Program-made: the position numbers and the translations under genes | In this document: positions 23,481 through 31,892 of the stretch, piece after piece | Layout of the letters: every line of letters starts with the position of its first letter | How positions within the stretch are numbered: position 1 is the first letter of the stretch | From: JACPDI01 sp035463475 | Lineage (GTDB): Bacteria; Acidobacteriota; Vicinamibacteria; Vicinamibacterales; 2-12-FULL-66-21 | Assembly (NCBI GenBank): GCA_035463475.1 | Contig: DATHTE010000035.1 | Location: 1-64,000 of the forward strand | DNA length: 64,000 nt | Direction of reading: 5' to 3' | The notes under the pieces: model-generated | What the model saw: the letters and a program-made list of their open reading frames with translations, nothing else | The model's database searches: none | Told to the model about the DNA's origin: nothing

Positions 23481-24608
23481 TCTTCCACCGTCGTCGACAG
23501 CGCGCCCGCCGCCTTCTTCATCAAGTACGCCTTGATGAACATGTCGAGGTCCCCGTCGAGGACGCGGTCCACGTCCCCCATCTCCTCCTTGGTGCGATGG
23601 TCCTTGATGAGCCGGTACGGATGCAGGACGTAGCTTCGGATCTGGCTGCCGAACGCGATGTCCTTCTTCTCTCCCCCGAGCTGTTCGAGCTTCGCCTGCT
23701 GCTCCTTCATCTTGAGATCGAAGAGGCGCGCCTTGAGCACACGCATCGCGGAGTCGCGATTGCGATGCTGGGAGCGCTCGTTCTGGCAGGAGACGACGAG
23801 GCCGGTCGGCAGGTGCGTCAGCCGGACGGCCGAGTCGGTGACGTTCACGTGCTGCCCCCCGCGACCGCCGGACCGGAACGTGTCGATGCGCAGGTCCTTT
23901 TCGTCGATCTCGATATCGACGTCCTCCGGCAGCTCCGGCCAGACGTACACCGAGGCGAACGAGGTGTGGCGCCGCGCCGCCTGGTCGAACGGCGAAATGC
24001 GCACGAGACGATGGACGCCGGCCTCGGCCAGGAGAAGCCCGTACGCGTGATCGCCGGTGACGGTGAACGTCACGCTCTTGATCCCGGCCTCGTCGCCGGG
24101 TTGCAGGTCGATCACTTCGCGCTTGAAGCCGCGGCGCTCCGTCCAGCGGAGGTACATCCGCATCAGCATCTCGGCCCAGTCCTGTGACTCGGTGCCGCCG
24201 GCGCCGGGATGGATCGTGACGATCGCGTTCTTCCGGTCGTGCTCGCCGCCGAGCATCTTCTTGATCTCGCCGGCATCGACGTCGGCCTGGAAGACGTCGA
24301 GCGCCTTGCGCAGGTCCTCGTCGACCGACTCCCCGGCTTCCGCCCACTCGACGAGCACGCCCACGTCGTCGGCGTGCTTGCGCAGCGATTCGGCGAGCTG
24401 CCGATCCTCCTCGAGGCGCCGGCGCCGCTGGAGCACCTTCTGCGCGTTCGCTTGATCGTTCCAGAAGTCAGGGGCGGCCGCTTGCGCTTCTATCTTCGCA
24501 AGCTCCGCATCGAGGCGGGCAAGGTCAAAGATAGCTCCGAAGGTCGGAGGCCCTCTTGACGAGGTCCTGGTAGCGCTTGATCAGTTCGTCGGTCTGCTGC
24601 ACGGCCAT
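23477..24608 (-). CDS. prfB: Peptide chain release factor 2 (programmed +1 frameshift)
   Basis: 376-residue RF2, which releases nascent chains at UGA and UAA. It is encoded in two frames: 24608-24528 (MAVQQTDELIKRYQDLVKRA...) then, skipping 24527, 24526-23477. The junction TAT CTT TGA C with CGGAG upstream is the classic autoregulatory site: in-frame UGA terminates unless the ribosome slips by +1. The second part has the SPF stop-recognition tripeptide (RISPFDQAARR) and the catalytic GGQ (SGGRGGQHVN). Annotating only the longer frame would lose the first 56 residues. Confidence 0.96.
24524..24539 (-). promoter_or_regulatory. prfB programmed-frameshift site
   Basis: Minus-strand CGGAGCTATCTTTGAC: a Shine-Dalgarno-like CGGAG, three bases, the slippery CTT, the in-frame stop TGA and C. 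It matches the E. coli prfB site in the TATCTTTGAC part and in the spacing. RF2 scarcity favours the shift, giving autoregulation. Confidence 0.95.
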
Positions 24609-24676
24609 GGTCACATTGTACCCTGTCGGTTCTGCCAGGAGCTCCACCGGCGGGTCCGGGCGAAATGTCGGCAGAA

Positions 24677-26179
24677 CTAGCGGAAGAACCGGAGCCCCGC
24701 ACCGATCATGATGCCGGTGATGACGAGCCCCGCGTAGGCGATCACGTCGCCGACGCGGCCGTACACCGTCCGGCCGGTCAGAAACCGGAGATCGCGCGCG
24801 CGCACCGCGGGCTCGAACAGCTCCGTGCGATCGAGGACGCGGCCGTACGGATCCACGAAGCCGCTGATGCCGGTGTTCGCGGCCCGCGCGAGGTACCGAC
24901 CCTGCTCGATCGCGCGCATCGCCGCCTGGTCGAAGTGCTGGTACGCGGCAGACGACTCCCCGAACCACGCGTCGTTGGTGATCGTTGTCAACAGCTCGCT
25001 GCCGCGATCGACGAACCCCGCAATGAGCCGCGGGTAGACGACCTCGTAGCAGATCGCGGTGCTCGACCGGTGTCCCGCGACCGACAGCAGCGCCGGCGTG
25101 TCGCCCGGGGAAAAGTCGGAGACCGCCTCCACGAGCGGCGCCACGAAGAACAGCAGGTCCTTGAGCGGGACGTACTCGCCGAAGGGCACGAGGTGCATCT
25201 TGCGATAGACGCCGCCGGTGCGGCCGTCGGGCAGCACGAGAAACGCCGCGTTGTAATAGCGCTCGCGGGGCGCGTCGCGTCTCGCCCCGGGCACCAGCCG
25301 CACCTGCTCCACCTGGTCGCTGCCGACGAGGAACGCGGCTCGCCCCTCCCGCGCGAGCCGCCGGATCGGCTCGGCGCCCGGCGGCTCCTGCTCGAAGTAG
25401 AACGGCAGCGACGACTCGGGCCAAAGAACGAACTGGGCGTCGGCGGCAAGCGCGCTGCGGCTCAGATCGACGTAGCGCTTCATGATGGCGTCGCGCAGCG
25501 CCGGGTCCCACTTCTCGTCCTGCGAGATGTTTCCCTGGACCACGGCGACGCGGATCGGCGTCCCCTCGCGCGTAAGCGCGGCGTCCCCGACGCGCGCCGC
25601 GCCCCAGATCGCCAGCACGGCGACGAGCAGGACCGCGACGATTGCCGGCACGAACCGGCGGCGCGCCCCCACCAGCGCGTACGCCGCTGCCGCCGCCGTG
25701 TACGCGAGCAGCATCGAGAGCCCGTAGACGCCAACGAGGCTCGCGCTCTGCGCGATCGGCAGAACCGTCACCTGGCTGTAGCCGAGGAGCACCCAGGGAA
25801 ACCCGCTCCACACGTACGTTCGTCCGAGCTCCCCCGTCACCCACGCTGCCGGGGCGAGCATCAGGCCGCGAGCGCCGTGCGCGCCGCAGGCGAACGCAAT
25901 CGCCCACGTCGAGATCGCCGGAAACAGCGCGAGATATGCCATCAGGAGCGCGGCGACAAGCACCGCGACGGCGCCGTTCAAGCCGCCGTACACGGTCATG
26001 ACCCGCACCAGCCAGTACAGCGACCCGGCGAAGTACGCCACGCCGGCGATCCACCCGAGGAGAAACGCGCGGCGCGCCAACCGGCGGCGGCCGCAATCCC
26101 ACGCCACCACGAGCAGTGGTGCGAGCGCGATCCAGCCGAACGCCGGGTGTCCGTACTTCGGGAAGCTGAGCGCGAGCAA
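24677..26179 (-). CDS. lnt: Apolipoprotein N-acyltransferase
   Basis: About 500 residues from a TTG at 26179; the true protein is probably about 14 residues longer. It is an inner-membrane enzyme that N-acylates lipoproteins. Some six N-terminal membrane helices precede a nitrilase-type domain with Glu (FVLWPESSLPF), Lys (GVYRKMHLVPFGEY) and Cys (STAICYEVVYP), and a C-terminal helix follows. Upstream, in-frame LTRLHYPLALLAGAL fits the family N-terminus. The only candidate start there is a CTG at 26221 that overlaps the TGA of the SPOR gene. Confidence 0.93.
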   Translation of the reverse strand: MLALSFPKYGHPAFGWIALAPLLVVAWDCGRRRLARRAFLLGWIAGVAYFAGSLYWLVRVMTVYGGLNGAVAVLVAALLMAYLALFPAISTWAIAFACGAHGARGLMLAPAAWVTGELGRTYVWSGFPWVLLGYSQVTVLPIAQSASLVGVYGLSMLLAYTAAAAAYALVGARRRFVPAIVAVLLVAVLAIWGAARVGDAALTREGTPIRVAVVQGNISQDEKWDPALRDAIMKRYVDLSRSALAADAQFVLWPESSLPFYFEQEPPGAEPIRRLAREGRAAFLVGSDQVEQVRLVPGARRDAPRERYYNAAFLVLPDGRTGGVYRKMHLVPFGEYVPLKDLLFFVAPLVEAVSDFSPGDTPALLSVAGHRSSTAICYEVVYPRLIAGFVDRGSELLTTITNDAWFGESSAAYQHFDQAAMRAIEQGRYLARAANTGISGFVDPYGRVLDRTELFEPAVRARDLRFLTGRTVYGRVGDVIAYAGLVITGIMIGAGLRFFR

Positions 26180-26217
26180 CGCGCCGGCGAGCAGGGCCAG
26201 CGGGTAGTGCAGTCGCG

Positions 26218-26889
26218 TCAGCGGGTGATGAACGGTTTGAATTGCTCTTCTCGCTCGAGACGGCGCGACGCTTGCTCCGCCTGGCGCCGGTCCTGGTAGG
26301 GACCGACGCGCACGCGATAGCCCGGCGCGGGCGCGCCCGGTGTGGGTTCGACGATGAAGGCCTGGTAGCCCCTGCGCGTCAGCCTCTGGATGATTGACAC
26401 CGCCGCGGCGCGATCGCGCAGCGCGGCGACCTGGACCACCCAGCCCTGAGCGCCGGAGGGCGGCGTGGCGCCGGCGGGAGCGGCTGCCGCAGGCTCGGTG
26501 GCCGCAGGCCGTTCGGGCGCCGACTCGTCAGGAGTGGGAGGCTCCGCGGTGGATGCAGCGCCGGACGCTGCGCCGGGCTTCAGCTGCTCCTTCGGCTCCT
26601 CCCCCTGCAGCCGCTCCGCGTAGCTGAGGTCTTCGCCGCTCGCGACCGAGGGTTCGCCACTCTGCGTGGCCGATGCGGGGGGCGGAGCCGTGGCCTGCGT
26701 CTCTGGACGCGCCGACGCGGGATCGCCCGCCACGCGATCGGTCCGCACACCGCGGCCGACGAGCACGCCGCAGAGGAAGATCACCACTGCCACCACGGTG
26801 GTCGCCATGAAGAGAAAGACCAGCTGCTTGCCCGTCAGCTGGATCTCGTGGAAGCCGTCGTCGGCCGTCTGTCGCGCGGGATCGGGCAC
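26218..26889 (-). CDS. SPOR-domain protein
   Basis: 223 residues with a short cytoplasmic N-terminus, one membrane helix (about 23-46), a Pro/Ala/Glu-rich periplasmic linker (about 60-145) and a C-terminal SPOR domain (about 148-220: GWVVQVAALRDRAAAVSI, ...GYRVRVGPYQDRRQAEQ). SPOR domains bind denuded peptidoglycan at division sites, so this is probably a cell-division or cell-wall protein. The start is GTG. It lies between the slipin and lnt genes, overlapping lnt if the latter starts at CTG. Confidence 0.88.
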   Translation of the reverse strand: MPDPARQTADDGFHEIQLTGKQLVFLFMATTVVAVVIFLCGVLVGRGVRTDRVAGDPASARPETQATAPPPASATQSGEPSVASGEDLSYAERLQGEEPKEQLKPGAASGAASTAEPPTPDESAPERPAATEPAAAAPAGATPPSGAQGWVVQVAALRDRAAAVSIIQRLTRRGYQAFIVEPTPGAPAPGYRVRVGPYQDRRQAEQASRRLEREEQFKPFITR

Positions 26890-26891
26890 GG

Positions 26892-27656
26892 TTATCTCGG
26901 CTGCGAATCTCTGCGAGGCAACAGCGTGCTGAGCAGTTCGATTGGCAGCGGGAAGATGATCGTTGAGTTCTTCTCGGAAGCGATTTCCGTCAGCGTCTGC
27001 AAGTACCGGAGGGTGATCGTTATGGGCTCTGCGGAGAAGACGTTCGCCGCCTGCGCCAGTTTCTCCGAGGCCTGCAGCTCGCCCTCGGCGTGAATGATCT
27101 TAGCACGCTTCTCGCGCTCGGCCTCGGCCTGCCGCGCCATCGCACGCTGCATGTCGGCGGGCAGATCGACGTGCTTGACCTCGACCGAGCTCACCTTGAT
27201 GCCCCATGGATCGGTGTGGAGATCCAGGATCTGCTGCAGTTGCTGGTTCAGGCGCTCGCGCTGTGAGAGCAGATCGTCCAGCTCCACCTGCCCCAGCACG
27301 CTCCGCAGGGTCGTCTGCGCCAGCTGGGAGGTCGCGTAGTGGTAGTTCTCGACCTCGACGATGGCGCGGTTCGGATCCATGACGCGGAAGTAGACGACCG
27401 CGTTGACCTTCACCGACACGTTGTCGCGGGTGATGACGTCCTGCGGCGGCACGTCGAGCACGATCGTGCGCAGGCTGACCCGAACCATCCGGTCGATCGG
27501 CTGGAACACCAGGATAATGCCCGGCCCCTTGGGCGTTGGAAGGAGACTCCCCAGGCGGAAGATCACGCCCCGCTCGTACTCGTTGACGATCTTGATCGAC
27601 GAGAGGAGATACAGGACGACGATCAATCCGAAGATCAGCAACGGGGAAATGGTCAT
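26892..27656 (-). CDS. Slipin / SPFH-band 7 membrane protein
   Basis: 254 residues. An N-terminal membrane segment (about 4-20) is followed by the SPFH domain (VNEYERGVIFRLGSLLPTPKGPG...) and a helical coiled-coil region (QRAMARQAEAEREKRAKIIH) that drives oligomer formation. Slipins organise lipid microdomains and are usually encoded beside NfeD proteins, as here: its ATG overlaps the NfeD gene stop (ATGA, 27653-27656). Without direct data, I treat it as an NfeD partner in membrane quality control. Confidence 0.92.
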   Translation of the reverse strand: MTISPLLIFGLIVVLYLLSSIKIVNEYERGVIFRLGSLLPTPKGPGIILVFQPIDRMVRVSLRTIVLDVPPQDVITRDNVSVKVNAVVYFRVMDPNRAIVEVENYHYATSQLAQTTLRSVLGQVELDDLLSQRERLNQQLQQILDLHTDPWGIKVSSVEVKHVDLPADMQRAMARQAEAEREKRAKIIHAEGELQASEKLAQAANVFSAEPITITLRYLQTLTEIASEKNSTIIFPLPIELLSTLLPRRDSQPR

Positions 27657-28975
27657 GGTGCCTCCGCGCGCACCGCGTCGGAGCGGTGCGAAGAAACGAT
27701 GAGCGTCAGGCCGTCGACGCCGACGATGCGGACCCGGGCCCCTGCCGCGATTGGCGCGTCGGCGCGCGCGTTCCAGATCTCGCCGTGCGCCGACACCTGG
27801 CCGGGCTCGTCGGGGCCGACCGCCGTCAACGCGCGGCCCAACTCGCCGACCATGCCTTCGTTGCCGGTGACGCTGGGTCCCCGCTGCGCCTTCACCGCGA
27901 GGCGGACCAGGAACAGGATGATCGCGGACACGGCCCCGGCGATGGGCAGCACGAACCCGAGCGACAGCCGCAGATCCGGCGCCGTGCGGTCCACCAGCAT
28001 CAACGACCCGACGACCAGGCTCGTGACGCCGCCTACCCCGAGCACGCCGTAGCTGGTGAACTTCACTTCCAGGATCAGCAGCACGAGACCGAAGAGGATG
28101 AGCAGCAGCCCCGCGTAGTTGATCGGCAGGATGGAGAACGCGAAGAAGGCGAGGAGCAGGCAGATCGCGCCGGCCACCCCGGGCAGGATCGAACCGGGGT
28201 TCCACAGCTCGATCGTGAGCCCCAGCGTGCCCAGCGTGAACAGGATGTAGGCGACCTGCGGGTGCGCGATCGCGCTGAGCAGGCGCTGCCGCCAGTTCAT
28301 CTCGACGTTTTCGACGCGGGCGTCGCGCGTGTGCAGGACCGCCTCGCGCCCGTCGAAGCGTCGAATCGTGCGCCCGTCGATCTTGCGGAGCAGATCGTCG
28401 AGGTCGGTCGCGATCACCTCGACGAGCGGCGGATTCGCGCTCGAAGCCTCCTGTTCCGTGTAGGAGCGGCTTTCGATCACCGCCTGATCGACGAGGGTGA
28501 GGTTGCGGCCGCGGTGCGCCGCGAGCGCACGTGCGCTGGCGGCGACGTCCGAGGCCATCTTCTTGGACATGGTCTCGTCGACCTTTTCACCGCCGCCGGA
28601 CACCGGGTGCGCCGCGCCGATGTGCGTGCCGGGCGCCATCGCCGCGAGGTCCGAGGCCATCGTGATGATGAAGCCCGCCGACGCCGCGCGGCTGCCGGCT
28701 GGCGCGATGAACACGGCGACGGGGGTCCTGGCGGCGATCATCGCGGTGGTGATCTCGCGCGTCGAATCGACGAGGCCGCCGGGCGTCCGCAGCGTGAACA
28801 CCAGCAGCGCGGCCCCTTCGGCGTCGGCGCGGCGGATCGCCCCGACCATGTAGTCGGCCGACACCGGGTGGATGACCGCGTCCACCGTCGCGGCGAGGAC
28901 GAGCGGTCGCTCGGCGGCGCGCACCGAGGCGGACAGGAGCAGCGCCGCCAGGGCGCAGAGCTGCAGCGCGACCAC
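27653..28975 (-). CDS. NfeD long-form membrane serine protease
   Basis: 440 residues from a GTG at 28975. The signal peptide/anchor is about 1-22, then comes a ClpP-class protease domain with the nucleophile in SRAASAGFIITM, then four membrane helices (about 250-350) and a C-terminal OB-fold NfeD domain (about 375-440). Long NfeDs cleave stomatin/slipin C-termini; the slipin gene is coupled to it. In the region where the family has the Lys of the Ser/Lys dyad (EALK-type motif) I read EASSANPPLV instead, so the protease dyad may be altered. The GTG shares a base with the TAG of the TPR gene. Confidence 0.87.
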   Translation of the reverse strand: MVALQLCALAALLLSASVRAAERPLVLAATVDAVIHPVSADYMVGAIRRADAEGAALLVFTLRTPGGLVDSTREITTAMIAARTPVAVFIAPAGSRAASAGFIITMASDLAAMAPGTHIGAAHPVSGGGEKVDETMSKKMASDVAASARALAAHRGRNLTLVDQAVIESRSYTEQEASSANPPLVEVIATDLDDLLRKIDGRTIRRFDGREAVLHTRDARVENVEMNWRQRLLSAIAHPQVAYILFTLGTLGLTIELWNPGSILPGVAGAICLLLAFFAFSILPINYAGLLLILFGLVLLILEVKFTSYGVLGVGGVTSLVVGSLMLVDRTAPDLRLSLGFVLPIAGAVSAIILFLVRLAVKAQRGPSVTGNEGMVGELGRALTAVGPDEPGQVSAHGEIWNARADAPIAAGARVRIVGVDGLTLIVSSHRSDAVRAEAP

Positions 28976-31245
28976 TACGGAATACGCGACCGCAAACGTT
29001 TGGCGTCGGCGGAGTCTGGCGCCAGCGCGAGGGCCCGGTCGGCCTGCTCGCGCGCTCCTGAGACGTCGCCCGACTGCAGGTAGGCCTCGCCGAGCGCCAC
29101 GCGGGCGGGTACAGTGTCCTGGCTCCATATTGAGATCTTGAGCGCCCCGATCGCGTCGGCGACGCGTCCCGTGCGGAGGTAGACGCGGCCGAGGAGAAGG
29201 TGCGCTTCTGCATTGTACGGCGAAAGATAGATCGTCCGCCGCAGTTCCGTGATCGCCTCGCGATTGTGCTGCTGTTCGACCAGGCGGCGGCCGCGATCGA
29301 GGTGAAACGCGGCCATCTCCCGCTGGTCGCGCTGCATCGGCATGGCAATCGCCGCCTCCAGCGTGGCCTGGAACGGCTCGAGGTGACGGCGAAGCCGCTC
29401 GAGGCCTGCCGGGACCGGGCGCCGCCCCGCCGCTGCGCGGCGCGACAGATCCTCGTAGCTGGCGGACAGGTGCCGCGCCAGCTCCGTTTCCCGGCCCGCC
29501 TCCACCGCGCTGCCGGTGTCGCGGAGCACGGCTCCGAGCACGAAATGCGCCTCAGCATCGGCCGTGTTGCGCCGGACCGTTTCGCGAAGCCAGTAAATCG
29601 CGGCCTGGGGATCGTCGTCCAGGGCGTAGGCGTAGCCGAGGTTGAAATACGAGTCCGGATCGTTGGGATCGGTCTTGATGGCGAGATCGAAGTAGTACGC
29701 CGGCTTGCCGGTTTGCGCGGTCCACCCCCGCCGCAGCTGCAACACTCCGAGATTGTTCTGCAGCGCCGCCGCCGCTCCTTCCGTGTTCAACACCTTGAAC
29801 GCCTCGAAAGCGTCGTCGAAGCGCTTGAGATCGACGAGGGACAGCGCGGCGAGAAACCGCGCGCGGCGAGACAGGGGCGATCCCTCCGGGACGGCGCGCG
29901 CCGCCGCGAGCGCCTGCGCGAACTCGCCGCGATCGGTCCGGGCATCCCAAAGGGCGAGGTGCGCGCGATTGTACCGAGGATGGCTCGCCAGCGCCGCCTC
30001 GAGGTAGCGCACGCGGCTGTCGGAGTTGTCGGCGAGCAACCCTTTCACGTAGCTCTCGAACGCGGCCAGCGGCACCCGGGTTGTCAGCGGCGGCGCGAGC
30101 GGCCGGGTCACCAGGCGGGCGGCGGTTCGCTGGAAGAGCTCGAAGAGCTGCCACAGCGGCGCGCGCTCGACAATCTCCGGCTCCAGCCGGCCGGTATCGA
30201 GCCGGATGCCGCGCGCCCGCACGATGAGCTCGTCCAGCTCGGAGATCGGCGCCCCCGCAGGGCTGTCCCGCCGGACGCGCTGGATGTTCCCCACGACGAC
30301 GCGGCTGGCGCCCACGAGCTGTCCCACCTTGATCACGGTCGCGCGGCTGAGCACGGTCGCCGCGGGCAGGTGCAGTTCATCGAACGCGCGCACGCGATCG
30401 CTGCGCGTGATGGCGCTCGCGCCGAGGTCGTTCGTGGCGTCCGCCAGCAGGATCGCGGCCCCTTCCGTGAGCCAGAACAGCGCCGGGTCCCGCTCGGGAT
30501 TCTCGAACGGCACGACGAGGAGGCGCTCCCCCGTGCGCGCGTCCTGTTCCGATGGGACCTGCGCGGTGCCAGCGGGGGGCGCGGTCGGTTGCGCCGCGCC
30601 GGTCTGCGCCGCGACGGACCCAGCGGTCAACAGGACCGTGAGCACGACGGCCGTCGCGACCTCGGCCGCGTGGCGCGGTCCGCCCAACCGGATGGCCAGG
30701 CCGCAGCAGCGGCCCCCGACGGCGCGGCAGGCCTCGATCACCCCGGCGGAAGGCACGTCGTAGCGATCCAGGAGCCGCTCGGCGAGCGCCAGGTAGAAGC
30801 CGCACAGCATCCGCTCGCCCGGCTCGCGCACCTCGCAGAACAGCGAGCCGCGGAGCTCGACGCGGGCGACGCCGCGCCGGATGCGGACGATCGCGCGGCT
30901 GTCGGCGTAGGTCTCCCGGATGACCCGCCGCGCGAGCGAGAGCGCGAGCCGGACGCGGACGGGGCGCGGAAGCAACCGGAGGGTCGTCCGGCGCGCGCGC
31001 CCGGTCCCGATCAGCGTCCAGTCCGCCGCGTGCTGCCCGGCGCGCCGCACCACGTCCGCGTAGACCTCCCCTTCGCCGCGCAGAAAGCTGAGCACGGCGG
31101 ACACCGCTGCCAGGCCGATCGTGCCGCGGCGCAATCCGCGGGCGTTCAGCCAGTTTTCGTAGAACTCCAACCGATCTGGGAGAATGTCCGAGATGGCCTG
31201 GTGCAGGCTGGCGACGAGCAGCCGTCCGATGCGCGCCTCGCTCAT
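28975..31245 (-). CDS. TPR protein with V4R-like N-terminus and one membrane anchor
   Basis: 756 residues from the ATG at 31245 (GAGG upstream; a GTG lies just before it). The N-terminal about 200 residues look like a hydrocarbon/heme-NO-binding-like fold (ending GVIEACRAVGGRCCGLAIRL). One helix (about 205-225, ending in a signal-peptide-like AAQTG) follows, then a CsgG/FlgO-like periplasmic domain (LLVVPFENPERDPALFWL) and C-terminal TPR repeats (about 400-756). It overlaps the NfeD start by one base. Possibly an envelope sensor or scaffold; the combination is not one I know. Confidence 0.7.
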   Translation of the reverse strand: MSEARIGRLLVASLHQAISDILPDRLEFYENWLNARGLRRGTIGLAAVSAVLSFLRGEGEVYADVVRRAGQHAADWTLIGTGRARRTTLRLLPRPVRVRLALSLARRVIRETYADSRAIVRIRRGVARVELRGSLFCEVREPGERMLCGFYLALAERLLDRYDVPSAGVIEACRAVGGRCCGLAIRLGGPRHAAEVATAVVLTVLLTAGSVAAQTGAAQPTAPPAGTAQVPSEQDARTGERLLVVPFENPERDPALFWLTEGAAILLADATNDLGASAITRSDRVRAFDELHLPAATVLSRATVIKVGQLVGASRVVVGNIQRVRRDSPAGAPISELDELIVRARGIRLDTGRLEPEIVERAPLWQLFELFQRTAARLVTRPLAPPLTTRVPLAAFESYVKGLLADNSDSRVRYLEAALASHPRYNRAHLALWDARTDRGEFAQALAAARAVPEGSPLSRRARFLAALSLVDLKRFDDAFEAFKVLNTEGAAAALQNNLGVLQLRRGWTAQTGKPAYYFDLAIKTDPNDPDSYFNLGYAYALDDDPQAAIYWLRETVRRNTADAEAHFVLGAVLRDTGSAVEAGRETELARHLSASYEDLSRRAAAGRRPVPAGLERLRRHLEPFQATLEAAIAMPMQRDQREMAAFHLDRGRRLVEQQHNREAITELRRTIYLSPYNAEAHLLLGRVYLRTGRVADAIGALKISIWSQDTVPARVALGEAYLQSGDVSGAREQADRALALAPDSADAKRLRSRIP

Positions 31246-31261
31246 CACGGCCTCAGTCTGA

Positions 31262-31274
31262 TATCGTCGTGTGA
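31262..31274 (+). promoter_or_regulatory. Leaderless-type -10 box for mobA
   Basis: TATCGT at 31262-31267 lies 7 bases before the TTG start of mobA in a 29-base divergent gap. No Shine-Dalgarno is seen. Confidence 0.4.
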
Positions 31275-31892
31275 TTGCAGCATCTGTCGGGTGCGATACT
31301 CGCCGGCGGCCGCGCCTCGCGGTTCGGCGGCCGCGCGAAGGCGTTGCTGCCGATCGGCGGCGCGCGCATCATCGATCGCCAGCTCGCGGCGCTGCGCGGC
31401 ACGGTGGACGAGACATTCGTCGTCGCCGACGACCCGGCGCCGTTCGCCGCGATCGGGCTGCGCGTCGTGCCGGACCGCGTGAGCGGCGCCGGCGCGCTCG
31501 GGGGGCTGATGACGGCGCTCGCCGCGTCGCCCGCGCCGGCCACGATCGTCCTGGCGTGCGATCTGCCGTTCGTGACCGCGGCGTTCCTGCGCTTCCTCGC
31601 GGCGGAGTGCCACGGAGACGTCGCGCTGCCGAAGACGGCCGATGGGTATCATCCGTTGTGCGCGTGCTGGTCGCGCGAGGCGCTGCCCGAGATCGAGCGG
31701 CGCGTGGCGACCGGGGGTCTGCGCATCATCGACGCGCTCTCCGCGCTGCGGGTTCGGGAAATCGGTCCCGGCGAGGTGGCGCGCTTCGATCGCCCTGCTG
31801 GTACGCTGCTGTTCAACGTGAACACGCCGCATGAATACGAGCGCGCGCTGCAGTTGACCAAATCGTATCACGACCGCTTCGACGTTCCATGA
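31275..31892 (+). CDS. mobA: Molybdenum cofactor guanylyltransferase
   Basis: 205-residue nucleotidyltransferase that attaches GMP to molybdopterin. It has the GxxxxGGxSxRxG-type motif LSGAILAGGRASRFGGRAKALLP near the N-terminus, the metal-binding ACDLPFV (about 95-101) and FNVNTPHEY near the end, as in MobA. It starts with TTG, and its stop overlaps the argS ATG (31889-31892). A MobA/IspD-type enzyme for another NDP-sugar is possible but less likely given the NVNTPEDL-type ending. Confidence 0.85.
   Translation: MQHLSGAILAGGRASRFGGRAKALLPIGGARIIDRQLAALRGTVDETFVVADDPAPFAAIGLRVVPDRVSGAGALGGLMTALAASPAPATIVLACDLPFVTAAFLRFLAAECHGDVALPKTADGYHPLCACWSREALPEIERRVATGGLRIIDALSALRVREIGPGEVARFDRPAGTLLFNVNTPHEYERALQLTKSYHDRFDVP

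Noticed and set aside
31275..31892. Sugar-phosphate nucleotidyltransferase
   Set aside because: The ending NVNTPHEYERA and the MobA-type N-terminal motif favour the molybdenum cofactor enzyme.
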